Source of the DNA: an uncultured Bacilli bacterium
GTDB lineage: Bacteria; Bacillota_I; Bacilli_A; RF39; UBA660
Length of the DNA: 64,000 bases
Assembly: GCA_910589375.1 (NCBI GenBank)
Contig: CAJUTK010000004.1
Coordinates: forward strand, 1-64,000
Direction of reading: 5' to 3'
The position numbers were made by a program, and so were the translations under genes. A model generated the notes under the pieces. The model made no database searches and was not told the DNA's origin. It saw only the letters and a program-made list of their open reading frames with translations. Position 1 is the stretch's first letter. The number at the start of each line of letters is the position of its first letter. Shown piece after piece: positions 33,817 through 42,259 of this stretch.

Positions 33817-36322
33817 TCATAAAAGCGTAGAAGAGGGAAAATATGAAAGTTGGATGTCAAAAGGATACTTTGAGAGTGGGGATTTATCAAAGAAGCCTTA
33901 TTGTATAGTAATTCCTCCTCCAAATGTAACAGGAAAACTTCATTTAGGTCATGCTTGGGATACTACTTTACAAGATATTATTATTCGTTATAAGAGAATG
34001 GATGGATATGATACTCTATGGTTACCAGGAATGGATCATGCTGCTATCGCAACAGAAGCAAAAGTAGTCCAAAGACTTAAAAATAATGGGATTAATAAAT
34101 ATGAGCTTGGAAGAGAAAAGTTTTTAGATGCTTGTTGGGATTGGACTCATGAATATTCTGGTAATATTCGTGCGCAATGGGCTAAACTAGGATTAAGTTT
34201 AGATTATCGTAAAGAAGCATTTACGTTGGATGAGAATTTAACCAAAGCTGTTAAACATGTATTTGTTACTCTATATAATGAGGGATTAATCTATCGAGGA
34301 GAAAGAATTATTAACTGGGATCCAGTTGCTAAAACGGCTTTGTCTAATGAGGAAGTTATCTATAAAGAAGATGAGGGTGCTTTCTATCATTTGAAATATT
34401 TTATTGAAGATAGTGATGAATATTTAGATGTTGCGACTACTCGTCCTGAGACAATGTTTGGAGATACTGCTGTTGCGGTTAATCCGGAAGATGAGCGCTA
34501 TAAACATTTAATTGGAAAGAATGTTATTTTACCAGTTGTTAATAAATTAATTCCTATTGTTGGGGATGAACATGCTGATCCAGAATTTGGTACGGGTGTT
34601 GTTAAGATTACACCAGCACATGACCCAAACGACTTTGAAGTCGGAAATCGTCACAACTTAGAACGGGTAGTTGTTATGAATGAAGATGCAACTATGAATG
34701 AAAATGCTGGTAAATATGTAGGCCTTACTCGTGAAGAGTGTAGAGAAGCGTTAGTAAAAGATTTAACAGATTCTGGTATTTTAATTAGTATTGAAAAAAT
34801 GGTACATAGTGTAGGACATAGTGAAAGAACAGATGCTGTAGTAGAACCTTATCTATCAAAGCAATGGTTTGTTAAAATGCGTCCACTTGCAGATAGAGTA
34901 CTTGAGAATCAAAAGAATAAAGATTCAAAAGTAAATTTTGTACCACCTCGATATGAAAAGACAATGAATCACTGGATGGAAATTACCTATGACTGGTGTA
35001 TTTCCCGTCAACTATGGTGGGGACATCGCATTCCTGCTTGGTATAAAGGCGATGAAGTATATGTTGGTGAAGAAGCTCCAGAGGGTACTGGCTGGGTTCA
35101 AGATAACGATGTTTTAGATACTTGGTTTTCTAGTGCTTTATGGCCTTTCGCAACCCTAGGTTGGCCAAACAATACAGATAATTTAGAAAGATATTATCCA
35201 AATGATGTATTGGTAACAGGTTATGATATTATTCCATTCTGGGTAAATAGAATGACTTTTCAAGGCTTAAAGTTTACTGATAAACGTCCATTTAGAGATT
35301 GCCTTATTCATGGGTTAATTCGTGATAAAGAAGGACGGAAGATGAGTAAATCATTAGGTAATGGAGTAGATCCTATGGATGTTATTGAGGAATATGGATG
35401 TGATGCTCTACGTTTCTTCTTAACGACTAACTCAGCTCCTGGATCTGATTTAAGATATGATGAAGAAAAAGTAAAAAGTACTTGGAACTTTATTAATAAA
35501 TTGTGGAATGCTTCTAGATTTGTTCTTATGAATTTAGAAGGATTTGAAGAGAGTAATTATACATTAGAGAATTTATCTATAAGTGATAAATGGATGCTTA
35601 CAAAATTAGAAAGAACAATTAAAGATGTAAGAAAGAATATGGAGACATATGATTTCCACAATGTTGGAAATACTTTATATTCATTTATTTGGAATGATTT
35701 TTGTGATTGGTATATAGAGTTATCAAAGAGCGATATGTCTAATACCAATAAGAGTGTATTATTAAAAGTATTAACTAGTATTTTAAAGATGCTTCACCCT
35801 TCTATGCCTTATGTAACAGAAGAAATATATAATATGTTGCCAATAAAAGATGCTGATTCTATTATGATAAGTAGTTATCCAAAAGTAGAGGAAGAATACT
35901 TATTTGAAAAAGATGCAGAAGAAGTTGAAAAAGTATTAGAGGATATTGTTGCTATTAGAAATTTAAAAGCTACTAGTGGTATTACTAAAAATGCAAAAGT
36001 AAGTTATGAGATTGTAGAAACTTATAAAAATATTTATGAAACTCAATTAAAACTGGATAAACATGAAAAAGCTTTGAGTGAAACGATTAATCCTGTTAAT
36101 TATTCTTCTAAATTCATTAATATTTCTTTTTATGAAGAAATAGAAGAAGATAGTTCTAAAAAGGAAGAAGAAATAAAGAAATTAGAAGCTTCTATCGAAA
36201 GAAGAGAGAAACTTTTAAGTAATGAAAATTATGTCTCTAAAGCTCCTGCTAATATTGTTGAAGCAGACCGTAAAAAATTATCTGAAGAAAAAGAAAAATT
36301 AGAATTGCTAAAGAAAAATTAA
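33797..36322 (+). CDS. valS: Valyl-tRNA synthetase
   Basis: 841 residues, class I synthetase. The HIGH motif is in PPPNVTGKLHLGHAWD (about 37-52), the editing domain has TTRPETMFGDTAVAV, and KMSKS is in GRKMSKSLGN (about 515-524). The anticodon-binding domain and the C-terminal coiled-coil arm (KLEASIERREKLLSNENYVSKAPANIVEADRKKL) of ValRS are present. Slightly shorter than the usual 880. Expressed under the T-box upstream. ATG 33797 follows AGAGAGGATGAATAGTC inside the HD gene. Confidence 0.97.
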   Translation: MLETKYNHKSVEEGKYESWMSKGYFESGDLSKKPYCIVIPPPNVTGKLHLGHAWDTTLQDIIIRYKRMDGYDTLWLPGMDHAAIATEAKVVQRLKNNGINKYELGREKFLDACWDWTHEYSGNIRAQWAKLGLSLDYRKEAFTLDENLTKAVKHVFVTLYNEGLIYRGERIINWDPVAKTALSNEEVIYKEDEGAFYHLKYFIEDSDEYLDVATTRPETMFGDTAVAVNPEDERYKHLIGKNVILPVVNKLIPIVGDEHADPEFGTGVVKITPAHDPNDFEVGNRHNLERVVVMNEDATMNENAGKYVGLTREECREALVKDLTDSGILISIEKMVHSVGHSERTDAVVEPYLSKQWFVKMRPLADRVLENQKNKDSKVNFVPPRYEKTMNHWMEITYDWCISRQLWWGHRIPAWYKGDEVYVGEEAPEGTGWVQDNDVLDTWFSSALWPFATLGWPNNTDNLERYYPNDVLVTGYDIIPFWVNRMTFQGLKFTDKRPFRDCLIHGLIRDKEGRKMSKSLGNGVDPMDVIEEYGCDALRFFLTTNSAPGSDLRYDEEKVKSTWNFINKLWNASRFVLMNLEGFEESNYTLENLSISDKWMLTKLERTIKDVRKNMETYDFHNVGNTLYSFIWNDFCDWYIELSKSDMSNTNKSVLLKVLTSILKMLHPSMPYVTEEIYNMLPIKDADSIMISSYPKVEEEYLFEKDAEEVEKVLEDIVAIRNLKATSGITKNAKVSYEIVETYKNIYETQLKLDKHEKALSETINPVNYSSKFINISFYEEIEEDSSKKEEEIKKLEASIERREKLLSNENYVSKAPANIVEADRKKLSEEKEKLELLKKN

Positions 36323-36348
36323 AAGAATAGTGAAATCTATTCTTTTAT
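36321..36348 (+). terminator. Terminator after valS
   Basis: AAAAGAATAG, loop TGAAAT, CTATTCTTTT. Confidence 0.8.
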
Positions 36349-36374
36349 AGTATAATAAAAAAAGGAGGAATATT

Positions 36375-36947
36375 ATGATAGTTGCAACTAATAATCAAGG
36401 AAAATTAAAAGAACTAAAAGAAATTTTAAATAGTTATGAATTATATAGTTTAAAAGAGAGTAATATAGATATAGATGTAGAAGAAAATCAAGATACGTTT
36501 TATGGTAATGCTTTAAAAAAAGCAAAAGAAATATACGAAATTTCTAATATTCCAGTCATTGCTGATGATTCTGGCTTATGTATTACTGCTCTTGATAATT
36601 GGCCAGGAGTGTTAACACATCGTTTTTTAGGGGAACAGGCAACAGATCTAGAGAGAAATAGTTATATTTTAGAAAAAATGAAGAATATTAAAAACAGAGA
36701 AGCGAAGTTTATCTGTAATTTGATTTATTATGATGGAAAAAATATAGTAGTAGGAGAAGGGGCTTTAACAGGTACTATTTCTTTTGAAAGACGTGGTTCT
36801 AATGGCTTTGGCTTTGATGAAATATTTGAATTAGAAAATGGTAAAACTTTAGCAGAATTATTACCAAATGAAAAAAATACGATAAGTGCTAGGTATTTGG
36901 CAACAATAGATTTAAAGGAAAAATTAAATGGTATACATATTTTCTAA
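36375..36947 (+). CDS. rdgB: XTP/dITP diphosphatase (RdgB/HAM1)
   Basis: 190 residues: IVATNNQGKLKELKEIL at the N-terminus, VIADDSGLCITALDNWPGV (about 56-74), GSNGFGFDEIFE near 136 and LLPNEKNTISAR near the C-terminus. It removes non-canonical purine triphosphates from the pool. TATAAT (36350-36355) and GGAGGA are 10-20 bases from the ATG. Confidence 0.95.
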   Translation: MIVATNNQGKLKELKEILNSYELYSLKESNIDIDVEENQDTFYGNALKKAKEIYEISNIPVIADDSGLCITALDNWPGVLTHRFLGEQATDLERNSYILEKMKNIKNREAKFICNLIYYDGKNIVVGEGALTGTISFERRGSNGFGFDEIFELENGKTLAELLPNEKNTISARYLATIDLKEKLNGIHIF

Positions 36948-36992
36948 AGTATGGTATACTTGATACAGAATAATGAGTGAGGTGTAGAATTT

Positions 36993-37808
36993 ATGTTTTG
37001 TAAAAAATGTGGATCAGAATTAAAAGAGGGAGTGAAGTTTTGCCCAAATTGTGGTGCAAATTGTGCACAAGAGGTTGAACCACTTCAAAATAATAATGTA
37101 GTTTCGACAAGTAGTAGTAATGGGATGGTAAATACTCCTGTTAGTCAGCCTTCAATGCAAGGTGAACCTAATAAAAAGAAGGATTTTATTTTTATTATTG
37201 CAATAGCAGTAGTAGGGATTTTATTAATTGCTGTTCCAATCCTTTTAAACATGGGGAAGGATGATTCTTCTAAGTTATCGAATTCTAATGGAAAGACAAA
37301 TACAAATTCTAATAGTGGATTTAATACAAATACCAATACAAATTCTAATAGTGGAACGAATACCAATACGAACGTACAAGTTAACGGAAATAAGGTAACT
37401 TTTGGCAATTATGTTTTTACCATTCCAAGTAAATCTAGAGCAGCAGAAGAAGATGGAAGTCTTTGTATTTATAATTTAAGAACTGCAAATGATATAGGTA
37501 TGTTTCTTATTCAAGAGGGAAATTATGATCAATTAAAGGTATCTAAGGAGCTTGTAAAAACCTATATGGAACAATCAGGATTCCAAGTAGGAAGTATTAC
37601 TGTTGCAACTTATAATGGTGTAGAATTTATTGTAATGCCTGTTTCACAATCAGGGTATTCTATGATTTGTGCTTATACAAAATTGTCAGATACAGAGGTT
37701 GCTGTTGTTACAGTATTAAATACCTCTTATAAAGTTGATTATACATTATTAAATGAAATGGCAACTATTATGAAAAGTGCTCAGAGAAAAGGTGCTTCAG
37801 GAATGTAA
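36993..37808 (+). CDS. Zinc-ribbon membrane protein with Asn/Thr-rich linker
   Basis: 271 residues. The N-terminal zinc ribbon is MFCKKCGSELKEGVKFCPNCGA. One membrane helix (FIFIIAIAVVGILLIAVPILLN, about 65-86) is followed by a low-complexity linker of repeated NTNSNSG units (about 97-127) and an outside C-terminal domain (NKVTFGNYVFTIPSK...). The layout (inside zinc ribbon, TM, exposed domain) is common in Bacillota; function unknown. AGGTG precedes the ATG. Downstream is a terminator. Confidence 0.78.
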   Translation: MFCKKCGSELKEGVKFCPNCGANCAQEVEPLQNNNVVSTSSSNGMVNTPVSQPSMQGEPNKKKDFIFIIAIAVVGILLIAVPILLNMGKDDSSKLSNSNGKTNTNSNSGFNTNTNTNSNSGTNTNTNVQVNGNKVTFGNYVFTIPSKSRAAEEDGSLCIYNLRTANDIGMFLIQEGNYDQLKVSKELVKTYMEQSGFQVGSITVATYNGVEFIVMPVSQSGYSMICAYTKLSDTEVAVVTVLNTSYKVDYTLLNEMATIMKSAQRKGASGM

Positions 37809-37836
37809 AAGAAATTCAGACGAATTTCTTTTTTTT
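37807..37836 (+). terminator. Terminator
   Basis: AAAAGAAATTC, loop AGAC, GAATTTCTTTTTTTT. Confidence 0.8.
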
Positions 37837-37846
37837 GAAGGTAGTG

Positions 37847-37857
37847 CGTGATATAAT
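37847..37857 (+). promoter_or_regulatory. Extended -10 promoter of ligA
   Basis: CGTGA-TATAAT with TGN before the -10 (37852-37857) and no good -35. The ATG is only 15 bases beyond the hexamer, so the message begins at the Shine-Dalgarno GGTGA (37864-37868). Confidence 0.65.
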
Positions 37858-37872
37858 AAAAATGGTGATAAA

Positions 37873-39861
37873 ATGATACAGAAAAGAATAGATGAACTAA
37901 TTAAAATATTAAATAAAGCAAGTTATGAATATCATACTTTAGATATGCCAAGTATTTCTGATCAGGAATATGATGACTATTATGCAGAATTAGTAAAATT
38001 AGAAACAGAAAATCCTAGTCTAGTAAGAGAGGATTCACCTACAGTAAGAATCGGTGCTACTGTAATAGACGGATTTGAAAAAGTAACTCACGAAAGACCA
38101 ATGATGTCATTAGGAGATATTTTTAATGAAGAAGAGATTCGTGATTTTGATAATAAAGTAAGGAAGGTTGTAGCTAATCCTACTTATGTATGCGAGCTTA
38201 AAATAGATGGCTTGTCTGTTTCCCTATTATATCAAGATGGCAAGTTAATTAGGGGAGCAACAAGAGGGGATGGAACTGTCGGTGAAAATATTACTCACAA
38301 TGTTAAAACAATAAAATCTGTTCCGCTTTCTCTTCCACAGGATATTGATATTGAAGTTCGTGGAGAAATATACATGCCTAAATCTTCTTTTGAAGCTTTA
38401 AATAAAGAAAGAAGAGAAAAAGGGGAAAAGGAGTTTGCTAATCCTAGAAATGCAGCAGCAGGATCTGTTAGACAATTAGATTCTAAAGTAGCTGCTTCTA
38501 GAAATTTAAGTACGTTTTTATATCACATTCCTAATGCAATAGATTATGATATTCATAGTCAGGAAGAATGTTTGAATTATATGAAAGAATTAACATTTAC
38601 GGTAAATCCAAATATTATTCATGCTAAGAATATAGAAGAGGTAATTGAATATATTTCTTATTGGCAAGTTCATAGACCAGAATTACCATATGAGATAGAT
38701 GGAGTGGTTATTAAAGTAGATAATTTACAAGATCAAAGCAGGCTTGGTTTCACAGCACGTGTGCCAAAATGGGCTATTGCTTACAAATTTCCAGCAGAAG
38801 AAGTTTTAACGCAACTTAAAAATATTGAATTTTGTGTTGGTAGGACTGGTAAAATTACACCGCGTGCAGATTTGACTCCTGTTCATTTAGCAGGTTCTAT
38901 CATAAGCAGTGTTACTCTTCACAATGAAGATTATATTAAGGAAAAAGATATTAAAATTGGAGATACTATTTCTATTCATAAAGCAGGAGATGTTATACCA
39001 GAAGTAGTAGAAGTTAAAAAGGATAGAAGAACTGGAGAAGAAATTGACTTTAAGATGATTACTCATTGCCCAATTTGTGGAACAGAATTAGTTAGAAAAG
39101 AAAGTGAAGCAGCTTATTTTTGCTTAAACCCAGATTGTGATGCTAGAAAGATTGAAGGGCTTATTCACTTTGCCAGTCGAGATGCTATGAATTTAGATGG
39201 ATTTGGAGAAAATATTATAGAAGATTTTTATAATATGAAATATTTACATACTATTGATGATTACTATACATTACATAATCATAAAGAATCTTTGAAAGAA
39301 TTGGAAGGCTTTGGTGAAAAGAGTATCAATAATCTTTTAGTGGCGATTGAGAAGAGTAAAGAAAATTCTTTAGAGAAGCTTTTATTTGGTTTAGGAATTC
39401 GTCATGTAGGTAAGAAAAATGCTGTTATTTTAGCAGAATACTATCAAAGTTTAGATAATTTAATGGAAGCTACACTAGAAGAGTTAGTTGACATTCCAGA
39501 TATTGGAGAAATTATAGCAGAATCCGTTGTCGGTTATTTTGCAAAAGATGAAAATAAAAGATGTATAGAAAAGTTAAAAGAGTATGGTGTAAACTTCCAA
39601 TATATTGGAAAAGAAAAATTAGAAACAGAAGAGTTTAGTGGAAAAACTTTTGTACTTACAGGAACATTATCTATTCCACGTGAAGAGGCAAAAGAGCTTA
39701 TTGAATATAGGGGAGGAAAGGTAACTAGTAGTGTAACTAGTAAAACTAGTGTAGTAGTAGTTGGACTTAGTCCTGGAAGTAAATATGATAAAGCAAAGGA
39801 ACTTGGAGTTGTAATTTGGGAAGAGGAAGAATTCTTACAAAAGGTGAATTATCAAAAATAG
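37873..39861 (+). CDS. ligA: NAD-dependent DNA ligase LigA
   Basis: 662 residues. Domain Ia (DQEYDDYYAEL); adenylation domain with the catalytic Lys in CELKIDGLSVSLLY (about 112) and DGVVIKVDN; OB fold with FCVGRTGKITPRADL; zinc finger (CPICGTEL...YFCLNPDCDAR); HhH repeats; C-terminal BRCT (SGKTFVLTGTLSI...). It seals nicks in replication and repair. In Bacillus it is next to pcrA; here it has its own promoter. Confidence 0.97.
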   Translation: MIQKRIDELIKILNKASYEYHTLDMPSISDQEYDDYYAELVKLETENPSLVREDSPTVRIGATVIDGFEKVTHERPMMSLGDIFNEEEIRDFDNKVRKVVANPTYVCELKIDGLSVSLLYQDGKLIRGATRGDGTVGENITHNVKTIKSVPLSLPQDIDIEVRGEIYMPKSSFEALNKERREKGEKEFANPRNAAAGSVRQLDSKVAASRNLSTFLYHIPNAIDYDIHSQEECLNYMKELTFTVNPNIIHAKNIEEVIEYISYWQVHRPELPYEIDGVVIKVDNLQDQSRLGFTARVPKWAIAYKFPAEEVLTQLKNIEFCVGRTGKITPRADLTPVHLAGSIISSVTLHNEDYIKEKDIKIGDTISIHKAGDVIPEVVEVKKDRRTGEEIDFKMITHCPICGTELVRKESEAAYFCLNPDCDARKIEGLIHFASRDAMNLDGFGENIIEDFYNMKYLHTIDDYYTLHNHKESLKELEGFGEKSINNLLVAIEKSKENSLEKLLFGLGIRHVGKKNAVILAEYYQSLDNLMEATLEELVDIPDIGEIIAESVVGYFAKDENKRCIEKLKEYGVNFQYIGKEKLETEEFSGKTFVLTGTLSIPREEAKELIEYRGGKVTSSVTSKTSVVVVGLSPGSKYDKAKELGVVIWEEEEFLQKVNYQK

Positions 39862-39935
39862 AACATAGGTATATTTTGCTTTTCTGAAAAAAATGTTATA
39901 ATAAGTAGGGTAACACTAATTCAGAGGTGAACGAA

Positions 39936-42161
39936 ATGGAAGAATGGAATGGATTCCAAGGCGAAAAATGGAGAAAAAAAGTCGATGTTGAAGACTTTAT
40001 TATAAATAATTATAAGGAATATAAGGAAGATGAGTCTTTTCTTACGAAATGCTCTAAAAAGACAAGTAAAGTGTGGAGTAGATGTCAAAAACTTTTGGAA
40101 AAAGAAATGCTTACAAAAGTTTTAGATATAGAAACGATGGCAATTTCTGGTATCAATAATTTTGATGCTGGCTATATTGATAAAAAAAATGAAGTAATTG
40201 TAGGTTTACAAACAGATGAACCATTAAAGAGAATTATGAATCCTTATGGCAGTTTAGATTCTGTAAAGCAAGCATTAAATTCTTATGGTTATCAGATGAA
40301 TCATGATATTGAAGAAAAATTTTCAGAATATTATAAATCTTATCAAGAAGGAATTTTAGGAACTTATACAGATACTATTTTAAAATATCGTAAAGCGAAA
40401 GTTTTAAACTCTCTTCCAGAAGAATTTGGAAGAGGAAAAATATTAGGGGATTATAGGCGTTTAGCTCTTTATGGAGCCGACTATTTAATTCTGAGAAAAA
40501 AACATGATTTAACGAGATTAAATTCTAATATGAATTTTGCTCTTATTCGTACTAGGGAAGAAGTACAAGAACAGATAAAAGCTTTAGAAGATATAAAAGA
40601 AATGGCATCGCATTATGATATTGATATTTCAAGACCAGCTAAAAATGCGAAAGAAGCGTTTCAGTGGCTGTATTTTGCGTATTTAGCAACTATTAAGCAA
40701 GGAAATGGAGCTATTAATTCTTTTGGTAGAAATGCAGCATTTTTAGATATTTATATTGAAAGAGATTTAGCAAATGGAAGTTTAACAGAGGAAGATGCAC
40801 AAGAATTGGTAGATCAGTTAGTCATTAAGCTGAGATTAGTTAGACATTTAAGAAAAAATGAATATAAAGAAACTTTAATTGGAGATCCGTCATGGGTAAC
40901 AGAGTCTATTGGTGGAATGTATAAGGAGGATATTTCTTTTGTAACTAAAACAGCCTATCGATTCTTAAATACATTATCTAATTTATCCTCTTCTCCTGAA
41001 CCAAATTTTATTATATTATGGTCTCCTAAGTTGCCAGATTCTTTTAAAAGATATGCTGCTAAATTAGCCTTAGCAACTCATGTTATTCAATTTGTAAATG
41101 ATGATTTACTTAGACCTATTTACGGGACAAATTATGCTATCGTAGGAAGTTCTTCTGTAGTAAAACTTGGAAGTCAATTAATATATTATGGGGGTAGTTG
41201 TAATTTACCAAAAGCACTATTATATGCTATTAATGGGGGAAAAGATGAGGTTACCAAGGAGGTAATGGTAGAAGGATTAGAGCCATTAACAGGAACTACT
41301 TTGGATTTTCAAAAAGTCTTAAAGAATTTTGTTATTACAGTAAATCAATTTCTTCATAATTATGTAGAGGCTCAGAATATAGTTCATTACATGCAAGACA
41401 AGTATGCTTATGAATCTGCACCTATGGCATTTTTAGATACGATTACAGAAAGAAAAATGTCTTTTGGTTTTACAGGTCTTTCTACAGTAGCAGACTCTTT
41501 TTCAGCGATTCGTTATGGAAAATTAAAAGTAACTAGAGATGAAGAAGGAAATGTTACTAGTTTTCAAACAGATGCAGATTTTCCTAGATTTGGTAATAAT
41601 GATGTAAAAGTAGATAAAATGTCTTATGATATTATTAAAATAATTTCTAAAGAATTGAAAAAGCAATCCCTATATCGTAATGCTGTAGGTACTATCTCTT
41701 TACAAACGTATGCTGATCATGTTTTTTATGGCGCTGCAACAGGTGCAACACCAGACGGTAGATTAGCATTTACACCTTTTTCTCCAGGAGCAAATCCAGT
41801 GGATGGAAAAGATGTAAGTGGCGTAAATGCTTCTTTAAAAAGTATGGCTAAGATTCCTTATTTAGGTGTTTGTGATGACGGTATTACTAACAATATTTCA
41901 ATCTCTGAGTTAGCGCTTGGCGAGAATGAAAATGAAAGAATAGACAATTTTATAAAAATTATTAATGATTATTGTTCTGATGGTGGCGAGCATTTAAATA
42001 TAAATGTAATGTCTAAGAACGAATTAATGAATATGGATAAAACAACAGATAAATATATAAAATTAATTGTTAGGTATGCAGAATGTGGAGTTCTCTTTAA
42101 TTCTTTAACGAAAGCTCAGCAAGAAGAATTTTTAAGTAGAACATTTCATGAAGAATTATAA
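39936..42161 (+). CDS. Pyruvate formate-lyase homologue lacking the catalytic Cys pair and the radical Gly
   Basis: 741 residues, full PFL length. Homology is clear: GAINSFGRNAAFLDIYIERD, NYAIVGSSSVVKLGSQ, a GSCNLPKALLYAINGGKDE block like ANLAKTMLYAINGGVDE of PFL, DGRLAFTPFSPGANP and the closing LFNSLTKAQQEEFLSRTF. In active PFL the middle motif is AIACCVSPM; here Gly 404-Ser 405 stand where the catalytic Cys 418-Cys 419 pair should be. The glycyl-radical motif RVSGYAV is RYAECGV, with Glu 716 in place of the radical Gly. Neither chemistry nor activation seems possible. No pflA is adjacent. The ATG at 39936 has AGAGGTGA upstream; a GTG at 39927 lies in that site. nifJ follows, separated by a terminator. 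Confidence 0.88.
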   Translation: MEEWNGFQGEKWRKKVDVEDFIINNYKEYKEDESFLTKCSKKTSKVWSRCQKLLEKEMLTKVLDIETMAISGINNFDAGYIDKKNEVIVGLQTDEPLKRIMNPYGSLDSVKQALNSYGYQMNHDIEEKFSEYYKSYQEGILGTYTDTILKYRKAKVLNSLPEEFGRGKILGDYRRLALYGADYLILRKKHDLTRLNSNMNFALIRTREEVQEQIKALEDIKEMASHYDIDISRPAKNAKEAFQWLYFAYLATIKQGNGAINSFGRNAAFLDIYIERDLANGSLTEEDAQELVDQLVIKLRLVRHLRKNEYKETLIGDPSWVTESIGGMYKEDISFVTKTAYRFLNTLSNLSSSPEPNFIILWSPKLPDSFKRYAAKLALATHVIQFVNDDLLRPIYGTNYAIVGSSSVVKLGSQLIYYGGSCNLPKALLYAINGGKDEVTKEVMVEGLEPLTGTTLDFQKVLKNFVITVNQFLHNYVEAQNIVHYMQDKYAYESAPMAFLDTITERKMSFGFTGLSTVADSFSAIRYGKLKVTRDEEGNVTSFQTDADFPRFGNNDVKVDKMSYDIIKIISKELKKQSLYRNAVGTISLQTYADHVFYGAATGATPDGRLAFTPFSPGANPVDGKDVSGVNASLKSMAKIPYLGVCDDGITNNISISELALGENENERIDNFIKIINDYCSDGGEHLNINVMSKNELMNMDKTTDKYIKLIVRYAECGVLFNSLTKAQQEEFLSRTFHEEL

Positions 42162-42188
42162 AAAGGTAATGAAAAGTTATCTTTTTAT
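42160..42188 (+). terminator. Terminator after the PFL homologue
   Basis: AAAAGGTAA pairs with TTATCTTTT (42161-42169 with 42177-42185, one G-U), then T. Confidence 0.7.
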
Positions 42189-42221
42189 TTTGGTTCTATG
42201 ATATAATGATAGTAGTTATGA

Positions 42222-42241
42222 TATGCACAATCATGTGTATA
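42222..42241. promoter_or_regulatory. Inverted repeat downstream of the nifJ promoter (candidate operator)
   Basis: TATGCACA-ATCA-TGTGTATA, an 8-bp inverted repeat with one G-T mismatch. It lies between an extended -10 (TGA-TATAAT, about 42199-42207) and the Shine-Dalgarno of nifJ. The form suits a dimeric redox or fermentation regulator, identity unknown. Confidence 0.5.
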
Positions 42242-42259
42242 ATTTTAGGAAGGTGAAAT

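Noticed and set aside
37300..37380. Minisatellite in the zinc-ribbon membrane protein gene (NTNSNSG codons)
   Set aside because: It is an imperfect coding low-complexity linker between the membrane helix and the outer domain, ordinary for this architecture.
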